NCBI RefSeq assembly: GCF_020497125.1
Contig: NC_059079.1
Location: 8,277,053 to 8,341,052 of the forward strand
DNA: 64,000 bases
DNA from: Mauremys mutica
Lineage: Eukaryota > Chordata > Testudines > Geoemydidae
Reading direction: 5' to 3'
Of this stretch, positions 31,655 through 42,850 are shown piece after piece; positions within the stretch are counted from its first letter, which is position 1; each line of letters starts with the position of its first letter. The translations under genes and the position numbers were made by a program. Below the pieces are notes generated by a model. The model made no database searches, was not told where the DNA came from, and was given only the letters and a program-made list of their open reading frames with translations.

Positions 31655-34384
31655 TTTGGCTCCTGTCAAAAATAGCGGTGGTAGACTGGAGCAGCAGAAT
31701 GTATCAGACTTTTCCTCAAAGATGTATGTCAAGGAGGATCTAAGGAAGGGCACATATAATGCATCAATACTTGGTTATTGCCTAGTTATCTCCTTGGGAA
31801 AAGACAGGAATCAGATCCTTAGGGATGAGGTTTAGAAATGGCTAATTATGAGGAAACAAACTGAGTCTTGGAGGGATTTTTGTTTTAAAATAAGGAGAGT
31901 CAGGTAGGGAGTTGCTGAGGATCTGATCTAGATCACTAGTATCTGGGGGTGGCAGAATGGATACAAATAGCTACATGAAGGTCAAATAAAGATTTGTATT
32001 CCTTTTTGAAGGAAAAGTGACCATTTCAGGATCTTTTGAGGTTCACCCATTTACCTTTGCTAATCATTCAAAGTCACAAGTGAAGGGATCAGCAACTGGG
32101 AGGAGGCGGGGGCTGTCTGATTTTTTTTTCTCTTTGTAAGGGTGAGAATATCCCCTCTGATGTTTTCAGTCCAGCCAGGCAGTCTCAAGATGAGTCTCAA
32201 ATCCAGATTTTCCATATGGCAGTAGAGATGTAAAGCCAGCTGTAGCCATTCCCCACACCCCCATTATTTTCTCAACTCAGAGTCCATTCAATTACACTTT
32301 CTATTAGAATTCAAAAGTTGTAGTTATCTGTTTGGCAGCTGATGATAAAACCTTCAATGGTGCACACATTGGGCAAAATGTCACAAGACCTACTGTACAA
32401 GGAGAGAAAATTTGACCCACTTTTGTAAAATCACAAGGGTCAGTGTCTTACATTAAATCCAGTGGGAAAAACTGGCACATGATCCATGATATTTAATTCT
32501 GAGTCAGATTTGCTCAGCTGCTATCGTTTTCTAAGCTGTCCCTGCTGAATGATACCCATCACTTCCTGCATGAAAGAAAGCAGCAAATCACAGAAAAATC
32601 TAGAAAACATTGTTCTAATATTTTTATATCACTCCTTTGCTGACAGCTCTGACATTTAAGAGAGGAGAAAGGCTGGTGAATTAGGCTTCATAGCACACTG
32701 TGTTACCAACAGTAAAATAGCAACACAGGCACATAGAGAATGCTGTCAGTATTATTAAAGAGAGATCAAATGTACTCATAGCCTTATTGTAGCCGAAAAG
32801 TAGGGAATGCAGAAACAAGGATGTTGATGCAATCGTAGCAAACATTAATTCATATTCTCAGAGAAATAACTTTGTTACAGTGGAGAGAACATATCAGTGA
32901 ATTAAGAGCAAACAAACTTTAGATGAAATTTGTAGTTATTTAAAAACAACTACAAGCTTTAGAAACCCAGGAAAATAACAGTTAATGTTGCATTTAAAAG
33001 AAATGTGGGCATTTTAAAGTATAAAAATGCAGAATTGAGTTACCCATACAACCTTAACTCTGCTCCTCTAATGATGCCCTGAGAAAGAACACAATAGTGG
33101 TGTTTTTTTTAAAGAACAAGTATTACCAATCAGTATATTCATAGTTAAGGTTATAGTGAAAAGTACTACAAAGGTCTTAAAATAAGTAATGCACAAGTTA
33201 GGCATCTGCAGTGTCCATAAAAATATACAAGTAATATTTCTAGCCACTGAGACTAAGGAACCGTAGGGATTTTTATTTTTTGATAGTAATTTTTGTTTAA
33301 AAAATGCCAACCAATGATCAAATCCTGCTTGTTAGATATGCAAACTTTTAACGTGTATCTAAATTTGAATTTTAAATCAAAGTGTGTAATGGTTGTGAAG
33401 ATGCCTTTAAACTTTGATGTTCATCACCTGTATACAAACAACCAAACACTACAGAATCAGGCTAGGTGTCTGATAATTATAACTTACACTAACACTCACC
33501 TGTGGCTGAAACGTTACCTTAGCTACTGTTGCTACCATAAGAAAAACAGCCCAAATTGGATCTCAATATTCCATGCAAAAGATTCTGCAGACTCATCAAG
33601 GTTTAATTAGAGCTCCACTGAATCTGTGGGGTTTTTTTTAAATAAAAAAGTTAATAATTGCAGTGCATAAAATGCCGATGATATAGGATTTTTTAGAGAT
33701 TTCAGTGAACTTCCAAATGATATCCACGTACTGATAAGGTAAAATTACAGTGCATGTGGATAAAATGTGGGACTGATTCACTAACAATCAAATCAAAGCC
33801 AGCCCTTAAGAGAGCTACTGTACTGTATTATAAGACTAAGGAAACTAAAAAATATGTTACACTCCACAGGAGACTACTACTCAAACTGGGACAAACTCAT
33901 TCCTGGTGTAACTCCACTGAAGCCAATGGAGTTACACTAAGAATGAATTTGGTCCACTGGCGCTAAACTAATTAATGTGCTAATGGGGCAATGCTGAGAA
34001 AAACAGTCAACACAAAGCAAAAATTGCTAAGTCTGGACTACTGCCATGTGCTTGATATGGGACTGACCCTGAAGGACACCTGGCAGCTTCAACTGGTACA
34101 GAACGTGGCTGCCTACCACATAGGATAGTAGACAGACAAAATCATATTGCATCTGTTCTCTGGTGCAGACTGCCAGTTTGAATCCACGTGCAATCTGAAG
34201 TGCTAGTTATCAGTTATAATGAAGTCTTAATTGGTCTAGGAACCCAATGTTGTCCAAGACAGCCAATTACAATGACCCTGATTCGTCTCTGATATTTACA
34301 CAGGTGTAACTCTGTTGACTTGAGTGGAGTTATCTCTGATCTATGCCAGAATGAGTTGGGTGATATCAGCCACATTATCTCCTT
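31655..34384. other. Unique DNA with two short motif copies; no gene seen
   Basis: Copies of a short palindrome-like motif lie at 33890-33960 (GGTGTAACTCCACTGAAGCC and AATGGAGTTACAC) and 34280-34350 (CACAGGTGTAACTCTGTTGA). Frames at 33068-33310 and 33293-33610 have no domain. Confidence 0.45.
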
Positions 34385-34599
34385 CAGGGCTGGCTCCAGG
34401 CACCAGCTTAGCAAGCAGGTGCTTGGGGCGGCCACTCCGGAGAGGGGCGGCACGGCCAGCTATTCGGCGGCAATTCGGCAGAGGGTCTCTCACTCCTGGT
34501 CGGAACGAAGGACCTCCCGCTGAATTGCCGCAGATCGCGATCGCAGCTTTTTTTTTTTTTTGTCTGCTTGAGGCGGCAAAACCCCTGGAGCCGGCTCTG
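34385..34599. mobile_element. hAT-type MITE, CAGGGCTGGCTCC family
   Basis: A perfect 8-bp duplication ATCTCCTT (34377-34384 and 34600-34607) encloses 215 bp. Ends CAGGGCTGGCTCCAGG and CCCTGGAGCCGGCTCTG are inverted. A run of about 17 T lies at 34545-34561. Internal TTCGGCGGCAATTCGGC repeats are present. No coding capacity. Confidence 0.93.
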
Positions 34600-34607
34600 A
34601 TCTCCTT

Positions 34608-35079
34608 CCACAGCTATTGCAACTGACAAGGACCCTGCAACAGTCAGTGTCCACAGCTGATGTTACCAAGGCTGGAGGAAGTGTTCCTCAGTAGAAGGTG
34701 CTCCTGCCAGCAGTTCATCAGAGCCTGGATTTCCCCTCACTTAGGCTGTATTACAAAAAACCTCTCTGACCTGGCTTTTCTATCAAAGTGGTTATTGGAT
34801 CTCCCAGGGATCTCCCCGGAATCTCGCTTGAAAATCTGACTTCCATTTGATCAACTCCCACCGTCCACACACCGGCTTTAGAAAGAGTCTCATTGAAAAA
34901 TTGAAGGCTACTGAGTCTATGCTCCCCGTTCTGGATAAATGCTGTCCTTTTAACGTAATGTTGTAAATAGCACTCAGATGCCACAGTGAGGAGCACCTTA
35001 ACTGTAACACTAACAATGTCATAGACAAGATGGCGCAGTGACAGCTAGAAAAATGAAACTGCACAGATGGGTTACATCA
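34608..35079. other. Unique DNA, no gene seen
   Basis: Overlapping minus frames of 81 and 90 residues (34751-35064) have no domain or start context worth noting. Confidence 0.45.
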
Positions 35080-35345
35080 AGGAAACAGTGTTATCTAGTG
35101 GTTAGGGCACAGAACAGCTGTCAGGACTTCTACATTTTATTCCCGGCTCTGACACTGACTCACTGTGGGACCCTAAATGATTTACTTATCTCTGCGCTTC
35201 AGTTTCTTCATCTGCAAAATAGGTACAATTGGCAAATACCATTAGCTCCCTGATACAGTGTGAGGCTTAACTGATTTGTTTATAAAAGACTTTGAGATCT
35301 TCAAGTGAAAGGCACCATAAGTGCAAAGTATTAATAATAGTAATA
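35080..35345 (+). repeat. MIR-like SINE, sense
   Basis: The order of blocks is that of MIR: TCTAGTGGTTAGGGCACAG, a CGGCTCTGACACTGACTCAC segment, CTTCAGTTTCTTCATCTGC with AAAATAGG, then ACTTTGAGATCTTC and a TATTAATAATAG end. Confidence 0.8.
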
Positions 35346-37199
35346 CTAGTATTATGTATTAATAACTAGTCACACAATGAAACGCTTCCAACAGCCAAAG
35401 TGTCAAATGTAAAAACAGCAAGTTATCCTATAAACTAAAGTGGGACCACTTCTCCATTAGCCTTCGCATTCCCTGAACTCTTCCTCTCTACTGTTTGTTT
35501 GCCCCATGAAGGGGCAGGTATCCCTGCTGACCAATCATCTCTTGCTGGATTTAGAAGGCTGAATCTCCTGCAATCCAGGCAGTATATGTATGCCTGTATA
35601 AAAGAGATTTTTTACCCCTGACTACTGGATGTGGTACAAGGTACCCTATCATATAGCAATGATGACTGAAGCCAGTGCATATCCTGGGTAGTTAATTAAT
35701 AAGTATAATTAATGGTCTGAAGCAAACCTTCGAGCCACAAAATCCTCCAAGCTGGTCAATAATCTTCCAAGAATGCCGTGGGGCCTTGTTATTTGTTAAT
35801 CAAATAAACAGTTACGGTGACCAGTTTTGGAGAAAAGGTCCAGTAACAGAAATGTATTGCTCATAGCCCACAGCGAACACACGGGGCAAAATCCAGCCCT
35901 GTTGTAAGCCTGCAGAGGTCAGTGGAGCAAGGTATGATTACACCTGCTCAAATTTGCCCATAGTGAAGGAAAATTGCATCCCTATTTTTTAAAGTGGTGT
36001 ATTCAGTTGCTGTACTTAGGAGAAACAAAATGGCTAATTCATAAACATCAGTGTAAGCTGTTTATGTAACTGATATGCATCAAAGAGAAGTACTAACAGG
36101 GCATCTGTTGATCAGACAGACCACGCTCTCTTCAAATGCAGGCCTCATTCAGTTGGATTTCTCACTCGCATATGGGTGAGAAGATACCATAACCATAGGA
36201 CAAGGCAGTTAATCTCAGTGAAGCAAAGTAGAGCGAGGCAAAATGCACAATCTCTGCCAGAAAGCTTTAGACACAGACCTCAAATGCCTCTGCTAGAGAA
36301 CAGGAGACAGCTTTGCATCTGGCTAGTGCAGCTGCCAAAGCCACCCCAAGAGTGCTACAGAAAATCATAGAGAAGGAATGCCAAGGGCAGCACAAACATC
36401 TCTGCCAGCATAAAGAAGCAATGCCAAGTGAGTGTCACAACTGCACACCCCCACCTTTGAAATGGCGTGGCTGTTTAATAAAGTAAAATTTGTACGAAGG
36501 GAAGGCTTGCCTTGGCACAACTGATACACATTTCCAGACTACAGAAAAGAGAATAAGTGACCACAACACTGTTGTCTGCACCTACAACGGACCCAGAGGT
36601 AGCGTAGCGCTAAAGCTGCCAGCACAACTAAGTGAAATCTACAGTGGTGCCAGCTAGGGTCTAGCACTAAGGAAATATTGCATAGCTTGGCATCCCTGTG
36701 ACTGCCATTCAAACAGGTGGAGAGAAGTATCATTAGAGACCGTAATGTCTGGTGGTCTCAGAGCCAAAGAATCATTGGGCTGATATGATACCCCCAGAAA
36801 CTGCAGAAAAAAGGGAAATCAAAAAATGGACAAGAAAAAAGCCATAAGCCAGGACACTAAGCATACCAGATAGATCGGAGGAGACTGGTTCCTATCAACA
36901 GCTATACTTTAAAATAATGTTACACTTCCCACTTAAAGGTAAGTTGTTTACTTCTAAAAGCACAAAACACATTGTATTAGGATAGCCCCTTTGGAGAATG
37001 CTGAGCATGTTAACATGGCAGTTTATTGAAGACATGCAGTCAGTGCTGGTAGACAATTTTGTTTTATATCTGTTTGCAAAATCCAGATCATTCCTCTCTC
37101 CAAACTCTGATAAAACAGATTCCCCAAGACGCCTTTAAAAAAAAAGATCTTTATTAGCAATCCCGTGCTTATGGAACAACCCTACAATAGTCTTGGTTT
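35346..37199. other. Unique DNA, no gene seen
   Basis: Frames of about 64 residues (36176-36370, 36539-36733) have no domain. No repeat recognised. Confidence 0.45.
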
Positions 37200-39512
37200 T
37201 GGGAGGAAAGGAAATAAAATTCAACAAGGAAACAGACTTCAGTTGTAAGGGAGGACTACACAAAAATGAGGAGGTTAGTTAAACAGAAATTAAAAGGTAC
37301 AGCATCAAAAATAAAATCCCTGCAAGCTGCATGGAAACTTTTTAAAGACACCATAATAGAGGCTCAACTTAAATGTATATCCCAAATTAAAAAACATAGA
37401 AAGAGAACCAAAAAAGGACCACCGTGGCTAAACAACAAAGTAAAAGAAGCAGTGAGAGGCAAAAAGGCATCCTTTAAAAAGTGGAAATTAAATCCTAGTG
37501 AGGAAAATAGAAAGGAACATAAACTTTGGCAAATGAAGTGCAAAAATATAATTAGGAAGGCCAAAAAAGAATTTGAAGAACAGCCAGCCAAAGACTCAAA
37601 AAGTAATAGGAATTTTTTTTTAAGTACATCAGAAGCAGGACGCCTGCTAAAGAACCAAAAGGGCCACTGGACGATTGAGATGCTAAAGGAGCACTCAAGG
37701 TCAGTAAGGCCATTGCGGAGAAACTAAATGAATTCTTTGCATCAGTCTTCAAGGCTGAGGATGTGAGGGGAATTCCCACATCTGAGTCATTCTTTTTAGG
37801 TGACAATTCTGAGGAACTGTCACAGATTGAGGTGCCATTAGAGGAGGTTTTGAAACAAATTGATAAAATAAACAGTAATAAATCACCAGGACCAGATGGT
37901 ATTCACCCAAGGGTTCTGAAGGAACTCATGTGAAATTGGAGAACTACTAACTGTAGTCAGTAACCTATCATTTAAATCAGCTTCTGTACCAAATGACTGG
38001 AGGATAGCTAATGTGATGCCAATGTTTAAAAAAGGCTCCAGAGATGATCCCGGCAATTACAGGCCGGTAAGCCTAACTTCAGTACCAGGCAAGCTGGTTG
38101 AAACTATAGTAAAGAACAAAACTGTCAGACACATAGATGAACATAATTTGTTGGGGAAGAGTCAGCATGTTTTTTGTAAAGGGAAATCATGCCTCACCAA
38201 TGTACTAGAATTTTTTGATGGGATCAACAAGCATGTGAACAAGGGGGATCCAGTGGATATAGTGTACTTAGATTTTCAGAAAGCCTTAGACAAGGTCCCT
38301 CACCAAAGTCTCTTAAGCAAAGTAAGCTGTCATGGGATAAGAGGGAAGGTCTTCTCATGGATTGGTACCTGGTTAAAAGATACGAAACAAAGGGTAGGAA
38401 TAAATGGCCAGTTTTCAGAATGGAGAGAGGTAAATAGTGGTGTCCCCCAGGGGTCTGTACTGGGCCCAGTCCTGTTCAGTATACTCATAAATGATCTGGG
38501 AACGGGGTAAACAGTGAGGCTGCAAAATTTGCAGATGATACAAAACTACTCAAGATAGTTAAGTCCCAAGCTGATTGTGAAGGGCTACAAAACTGCATGA
38601 CTGGGCAACAAAATGGCATATGAAATTCGATGTTGATAAATGAAAAGTAATGCACATTGGAAAACACAATCCCAACTATACATATAAAATGATGGGGTCT
38701 AAATTAGCTGTTACCACTCAAGAAAGAAATCTTGGAGTCACTGTGGATAGTTCTCTGAAAACATCCACTCAATGTGCAGTGGCAGTCAAAAAAGGGAACA
38801 GAATGTTGGGAGTCATTAAGAAAGGGATAGATAATAAGACAGAAAATATCATATTGCCTGTATAAATCCATGGTACGCCCACACCTTGAATACTGCGTGC
38901 AGATGTAGTTGCCACATCTCAAAAAAGATATATTGGATTTGGAAAAGGTTCAGAAAAGGGCAAAAAAAATGATTAGGGGTATGGAATGGCTTCCATATGA
39001 GGAGCGATTAATAAGACTGGGACTTTTCAGCTTGGAAAAGAGACTAATAAGGGGGGATATTGGAGAGGTCTATAAAATCATGACCGATGTGGAGAAAGTA
39101 AATAGGGAAGTGTTATTTACTCCTTCTCATAACACAAGAACTAGGGGTCACCAAATGAAATTAATAGGCAGCAGGTTTAAAACAAACAAAAGGAAGTATT
39201 TTTTCACACAACGCACAGTCAACCTGTGGAACTCCTTGCCAGAGGATGTTGTGAAGACTAAGACCATAACAGAGTTAAAAAAACCAACTAGATAACTTAA
39301 TGGTCCATCAATGGCTATTAGCCAGAGTGGACAGGGATGCTGTCCTCAGCCTCTGTTTGCCAGAAGCTGGGAATGAGCAACAGGGGCTGGATCACTTGAT
39401 GATTCCCTGTTCTGTTCATTCCCTTTGGGGCACCTGGCATTGGCCACTGTCAGAAGACAGGATACTGGGCTAGATGGACTTTTGGTCTGACCCAGTATGG
39501 CTGTTCTTATGT
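37200..39512 (+). mobile_element. CR1 LINE, 5'-truncated, about 2.3 kb
   Basis: This is the longest LINE in the window. It covers the region between endonuclease and reverse transcriptase, the reverse transcriptase and the C-terminus, then a 3' UTR ending GGGCTAGATGGACTTTTGG, then TCTGACCCAGTATGGC and TTCTTATG. That tail differs from the ATTCTATG tails of the other CR1 copies, so it is a separate subfamily. The 5' boundary is approximate. Confidence 0.9.
37266..39295 (+). pseudogene. CR1 ORF2 reverse transcriptase, broken
   Basis: Frames at 37266-37727, 38013-38510, 38650-38865 and 38909-39295 give consecutive parts of one protein. The first is a Lys-rich linker (GPPWLNNKVKEAV), followed by [14 protein letters not shown] around 37890. 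Reverse transcriptase motifs follow in order: [30 protein letters not shown] with the motif A Asp, and [14 protein letters not shown]. The catalytic FADD (38528-38539) is intact but lies in a different frame from the preceding block. C-terminal blocks [26 protein letters not shown] and [14 protein letters not shown] follow. A TGA after LKELM near 37931 and several frameshifts inactivate it. Confidence 0.9.
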
Positions 39513-40339
39513 AAGCTTGCCAGGGTTTATTTAAAACAGAGGAGTAAGGGAGGACTGGATGACTCAAGGGATTGGCAATGAGCTCAGGGCCCTTCTCCCT
39601 TCCCTGAGCCATTTGACTCTTGCCCAGGTTAGTAGTGAGTGAAAGCCATTACCAGCTGATGCCTGTTTGCTGGCTTAATGGTTTAGCAAATGCATTTGTG
39701 GCTTCTGTCCCAGTCCTAGCAGTCACAATTGACACTAATTAACACCCTTGTTGGGGGGAGGGGAGAGGGAAGGGGAAAGGCTGAATAGACATAGTGATTG
39801 ATTTGCCCTCTTGTTCTTTTAGCTTGTTCCCCTTTGTGAGGGCTGAGGCACACTGGCAGGTCACTGTGATGAAGCTTGCACTGCCAAAGCCTGCACTGTA
39901 CCTACTCTGCGTATAAATATAAACCCTCAGAGCTGAAAAGCTGTTATCTCCCAGGATCACTGAAAAGCTACAAGACACAATATATACACAGACCTGAGAA
40001 AAGACATTTCCTAGTTATGAATAATTGCCTGACAATGTCCTGTTCTCATTAAGACAGAAAAAATATGAAGGTTACAGTTTGAGAGGTGTGGCTTATTTAA
40101 TGCAAATTACACTTTTGGCATCTGGGAGCACCGTTCCTCAAGTACTGGATTGAAAATGTTAGGTCACCCTGCCAAATCTTAGAAGTCTGGCACCAGGTGA
40201 AAAGACATGCTGTGATGAGACAGGGGAAAGTTACTGAGAGGTTTTACATACCTGTTTTCTGTTTTGTGTATAATGGAAGACGGTCTTAGCATTACATGCT
40301 AAAGCTGGTATTTGTTGTGTGATGGAGTCTTAACCTTAG
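39513..40339. other. Unique DNA, no gene seen
   Basis: Minus frames at 39346-39612 and 39739-39978 have no domain. No repeat recognised. Confidence 0.45.
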
Positions 40340-40536
40340 TCATAAATTCATAGATTCCATGGCCAGATGGGACCATTGTGATCACGTAGTCTGATCTCTT
40401 GTATAGCATAGGTCAGAGAACTTCCCCAAAATAATTTCTAAAATAGATCTTTGACAAAAACATCCAGTCTTGTCTAGCTTGTACTTCCAGCCAGTGGATC
40501 ATGTTATACCTTTCTCTGCTAGATTGAAGAGATGTC

Positions 40537-41514
40537 TAGCTGGCAGCTGGTATCAAGCAGAGTGCCCCAATGGTTGGTTTTGTTCAATATCTTCATTAAT
40601 GATCTGGAGGATAGCGTGGATTGCACCCTCAGCAAGTTTGCAGATGACACTAAACTGGGAGGAGTGGTTGATACACTGGAGGATAGGGATGGATACAGAG
40701 GGACCTAGACAAATTAGAGGATTGGGCCAAAAGAAATGTGATGAGGTTCAACAAGGACAAGTGCAGAATCCTGCACTTAGGACGGAAGAATCCCATGCAC
40801 TGCTACAGACTAGGGACTGAATGGCTAGGCAGCAGTTCTGCAGAAAAGGACCTAGGGGTTACAGTGGACGAGAAGCTGGATGTGAGTCAACAGTGTGCCT
40901 TTGTTTCCAAGAAGGCTAAAGGCATTTTGGGCTGTTTAAGTAGGAGCATTGCCAGCAGATCAAGGCATGTGATCATTCCCCTCTATTCGGCATTGGTGAG
41001 GCCTCATCTGGAGTACTATGTCCAATTTTGGGCATCACATTACAAGAAGGATGTGGAAAAATTGGAAAGAGTCCAGCGGAGGGCAACAAAAATGATTAGG
41101 GGGCTGGAGCACATGATTTATGAGGAGAGGGTGAGGAAACTGGGATTATATAGTCTGCAGAAGAGAAGAATGAGGGAGGATTTGATAGCTGCTTTCAACT
41201 ACCTGAAAGGGGGTTCCAAAGAGGAGGGATCTAGACTGTTCTCAGTGGTACCAGATGATCGAACAAGGAGCAATGGTCTCAAGTTGCAGTGGGGGAGGTC
41301 TAGGTTGGATATTAGGAAAAACTTTTTCAATAGGAGGGTGGTGAAGCACTGGAATGGGAGGTGGTCAAATCTCCTTCCTTTTAAGATCAGGCTTGACAAA
41401 TCCCTGGCTGGGATGATTTAGTTGGGGATTAGGTCCTGCTTTGAGCAGGGGGTTGGACTAGATGACCTCCTGCGGTCCTTTCCAACCCTGATATTCTATT
41501 ATTCTATGATTCTA
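40537..41514 (+). mobile_element. Sense CR1 LINE 3' part nested in an antisense CR1
   Basis: It carries the last third of ORF2 and a complete 3' end (GGACTAGATGACCTCCTGCGG, then CCTTTCCAACCCTG and an ATTCTATTATTCTATG tail). It is less damaged than its host copy, with a long intact C-terminal frame, which supports a later insertion. Confidence 0.9.
40560..41421 (+). pseudogene. CR1 ORF2 C-terminal reverse transcriptase fragment
   Basis: A short leading frame reads through [17 protein letters not shown] to the catalytic [11 protein letters not shown] (FADD at 40637-40648). A frameshift near 40700 leads into the 227-residue frame at 40738-41421. That frame contains [67 protein letters not shown] and the C-terminal [10 protein letters not shown]. 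The frame is unbroken to its natural stop, the best preserved CR1 segment here, but it lacks the upstream two thirds. Confidence 0.9.
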
Positions 41515-41726
41515 AGAGCCCATCATCAAGTATTTGTTCCACGTGTAGGTACTTATAGACTGGAATCAAGTCACTCCTTAACTGTCTCTTTGGTAAATTA
41601 AATAGATTGAGCTCTTTTGAGTCTATCACTGTAAGGCATGTATTCCAATCTTTGAATCATTCTTGTGGCTCTTCTCTGAAGACTCTCCAATTCATCAACA
41701 CCCTTCTTGGACTGTGGACACCACAA

Positions 41727-42835
41727 CTAGACACAGTATTTCAGCAGCGGTTGCATCAGTGCCAAACACAGAGGTAAAATAACCTCTCTATTCCTACTTG
41801 AGATTCCACTGTTCATGCTTTCAAGGCCCACATAAGCCCTTTTGGCCACAGCGTTGCACTGGGAGCTCATGTTCAGCTGATTATCTACCCCTCTAGCCCC
41901 CCCCAACATCTTTTTCAGAATCACTGCTTCCCAGGATAGAGTCACCCATCCTATAAGAATGGCCTCCATGTTTTGTTCGTAGACATATACATTTACAATT
42001 AGCTGTATGAAAACACATATTGTTTTCTTGAGCCCAGCTTATCAAGTGATCCAGATCATTGTATCAGTGACCTGTCCTCTTTGTTATTTACCACTCTCCC
42101 AATTTTTGTGTAATCTGCAAACTTTATCAATGATGATTTTATGTTTTCTTCCAGGTCATTGATAAAGAGTTTAAATAGCATCGGGCCAAGAACCAATCCC
42201 TGCAGAACCCCATTAGAAACATGCCCACTTAATGATGATTCCCCATTTACAATTACATTTTGAGATCTATCAGTTAACCAGCTTTTAATCATTTAATTTG
42301 ATATTAGTCTAGCTTTTTAGACATCAAAATATCATGCGGTACCAGGTCAAACACCTTACAGAAGTCTATGTACATTACATCAATACTATTGCCTTTATCA
42401 ACTGAATTTATAATCTCAGAAAAAAAATCAAGTTAGTTTGATGGAATCGATGTCCCGTAAACCCATGTTATTGGCATTAATTGTATTACCCGTCTTTAAT
42501 TATTTATTAATTGAGTCCTTTAACAGCCACTCCATTATCTTGCTCAGGATCGATGTCATACACTGATAGGCCTATAATTATCCACGTCATTCTGTTTTAA
42601 CCTTTTTAAATATTAGCACAACGTTTGCTTTCTTCCAGTCTTTGGAAACCTCCCCAGAGTTCCAAGACTTATTGAAAATCAACATTATCAGTCCAGCAAA
42701 CTCCTCAGACAGCTCTTTTAAACGTCTTGGATGCAAGTTGTCCAGACCTGCTAATTTTAAAATGTCCAATTTTAAAATTAGTAGCTTCTGTTTAACATCC
42801 TCCTGAGATACTAGTGGAATGGAAAGTGTTATCAT
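41727..42835 (-). pseudogene. Antisense CR1 ORF2 remnants
   Basis: Minus frames at 42587-42835 (LAGLDNLHPRRLKELSEEFAG, KDWKKANVVLIFKK), 42056-42292 (IKSWLTDRSQNVIVNG, SNGVLQGLVLGPMLFKLFINDLEE) and 41727-41969 (the NMSSQCNAVAKRAY block) cover successive ORF2 parts. The catalytic box reads FADY instead of FADD and VPQG is VLQG, so active-site residues are lost as well as the frame. Confidence 0.85.
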
Positions 42836-42850
42836 ATGATATGACTACAT

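Larger units (their letters stand above)
40340..42850 (-). mobile_element. Antisense CR1 LINE, interrupted by a sense CR1
   Basis: The left end is the reverse of a CR1 3' tail (CATAAATTCATAGATTCC, then GATGGGACCATTGTGATCA). Coding fragments follow on the minus strand. A sense CR1 at about 40537-41514 interrupts it: GATTGAAGAG to its left joins AGAGCCCATCATCAAG to its right with AGAG shared. The right limit, the truncated 5' end, is near 42850. Confidence 0.85.

Noticed and set aside
31365..31835. 156-residue open frame
   Set aside because: It runs through a MITE candidate (31501-31654), shows no domain and has no exon context.
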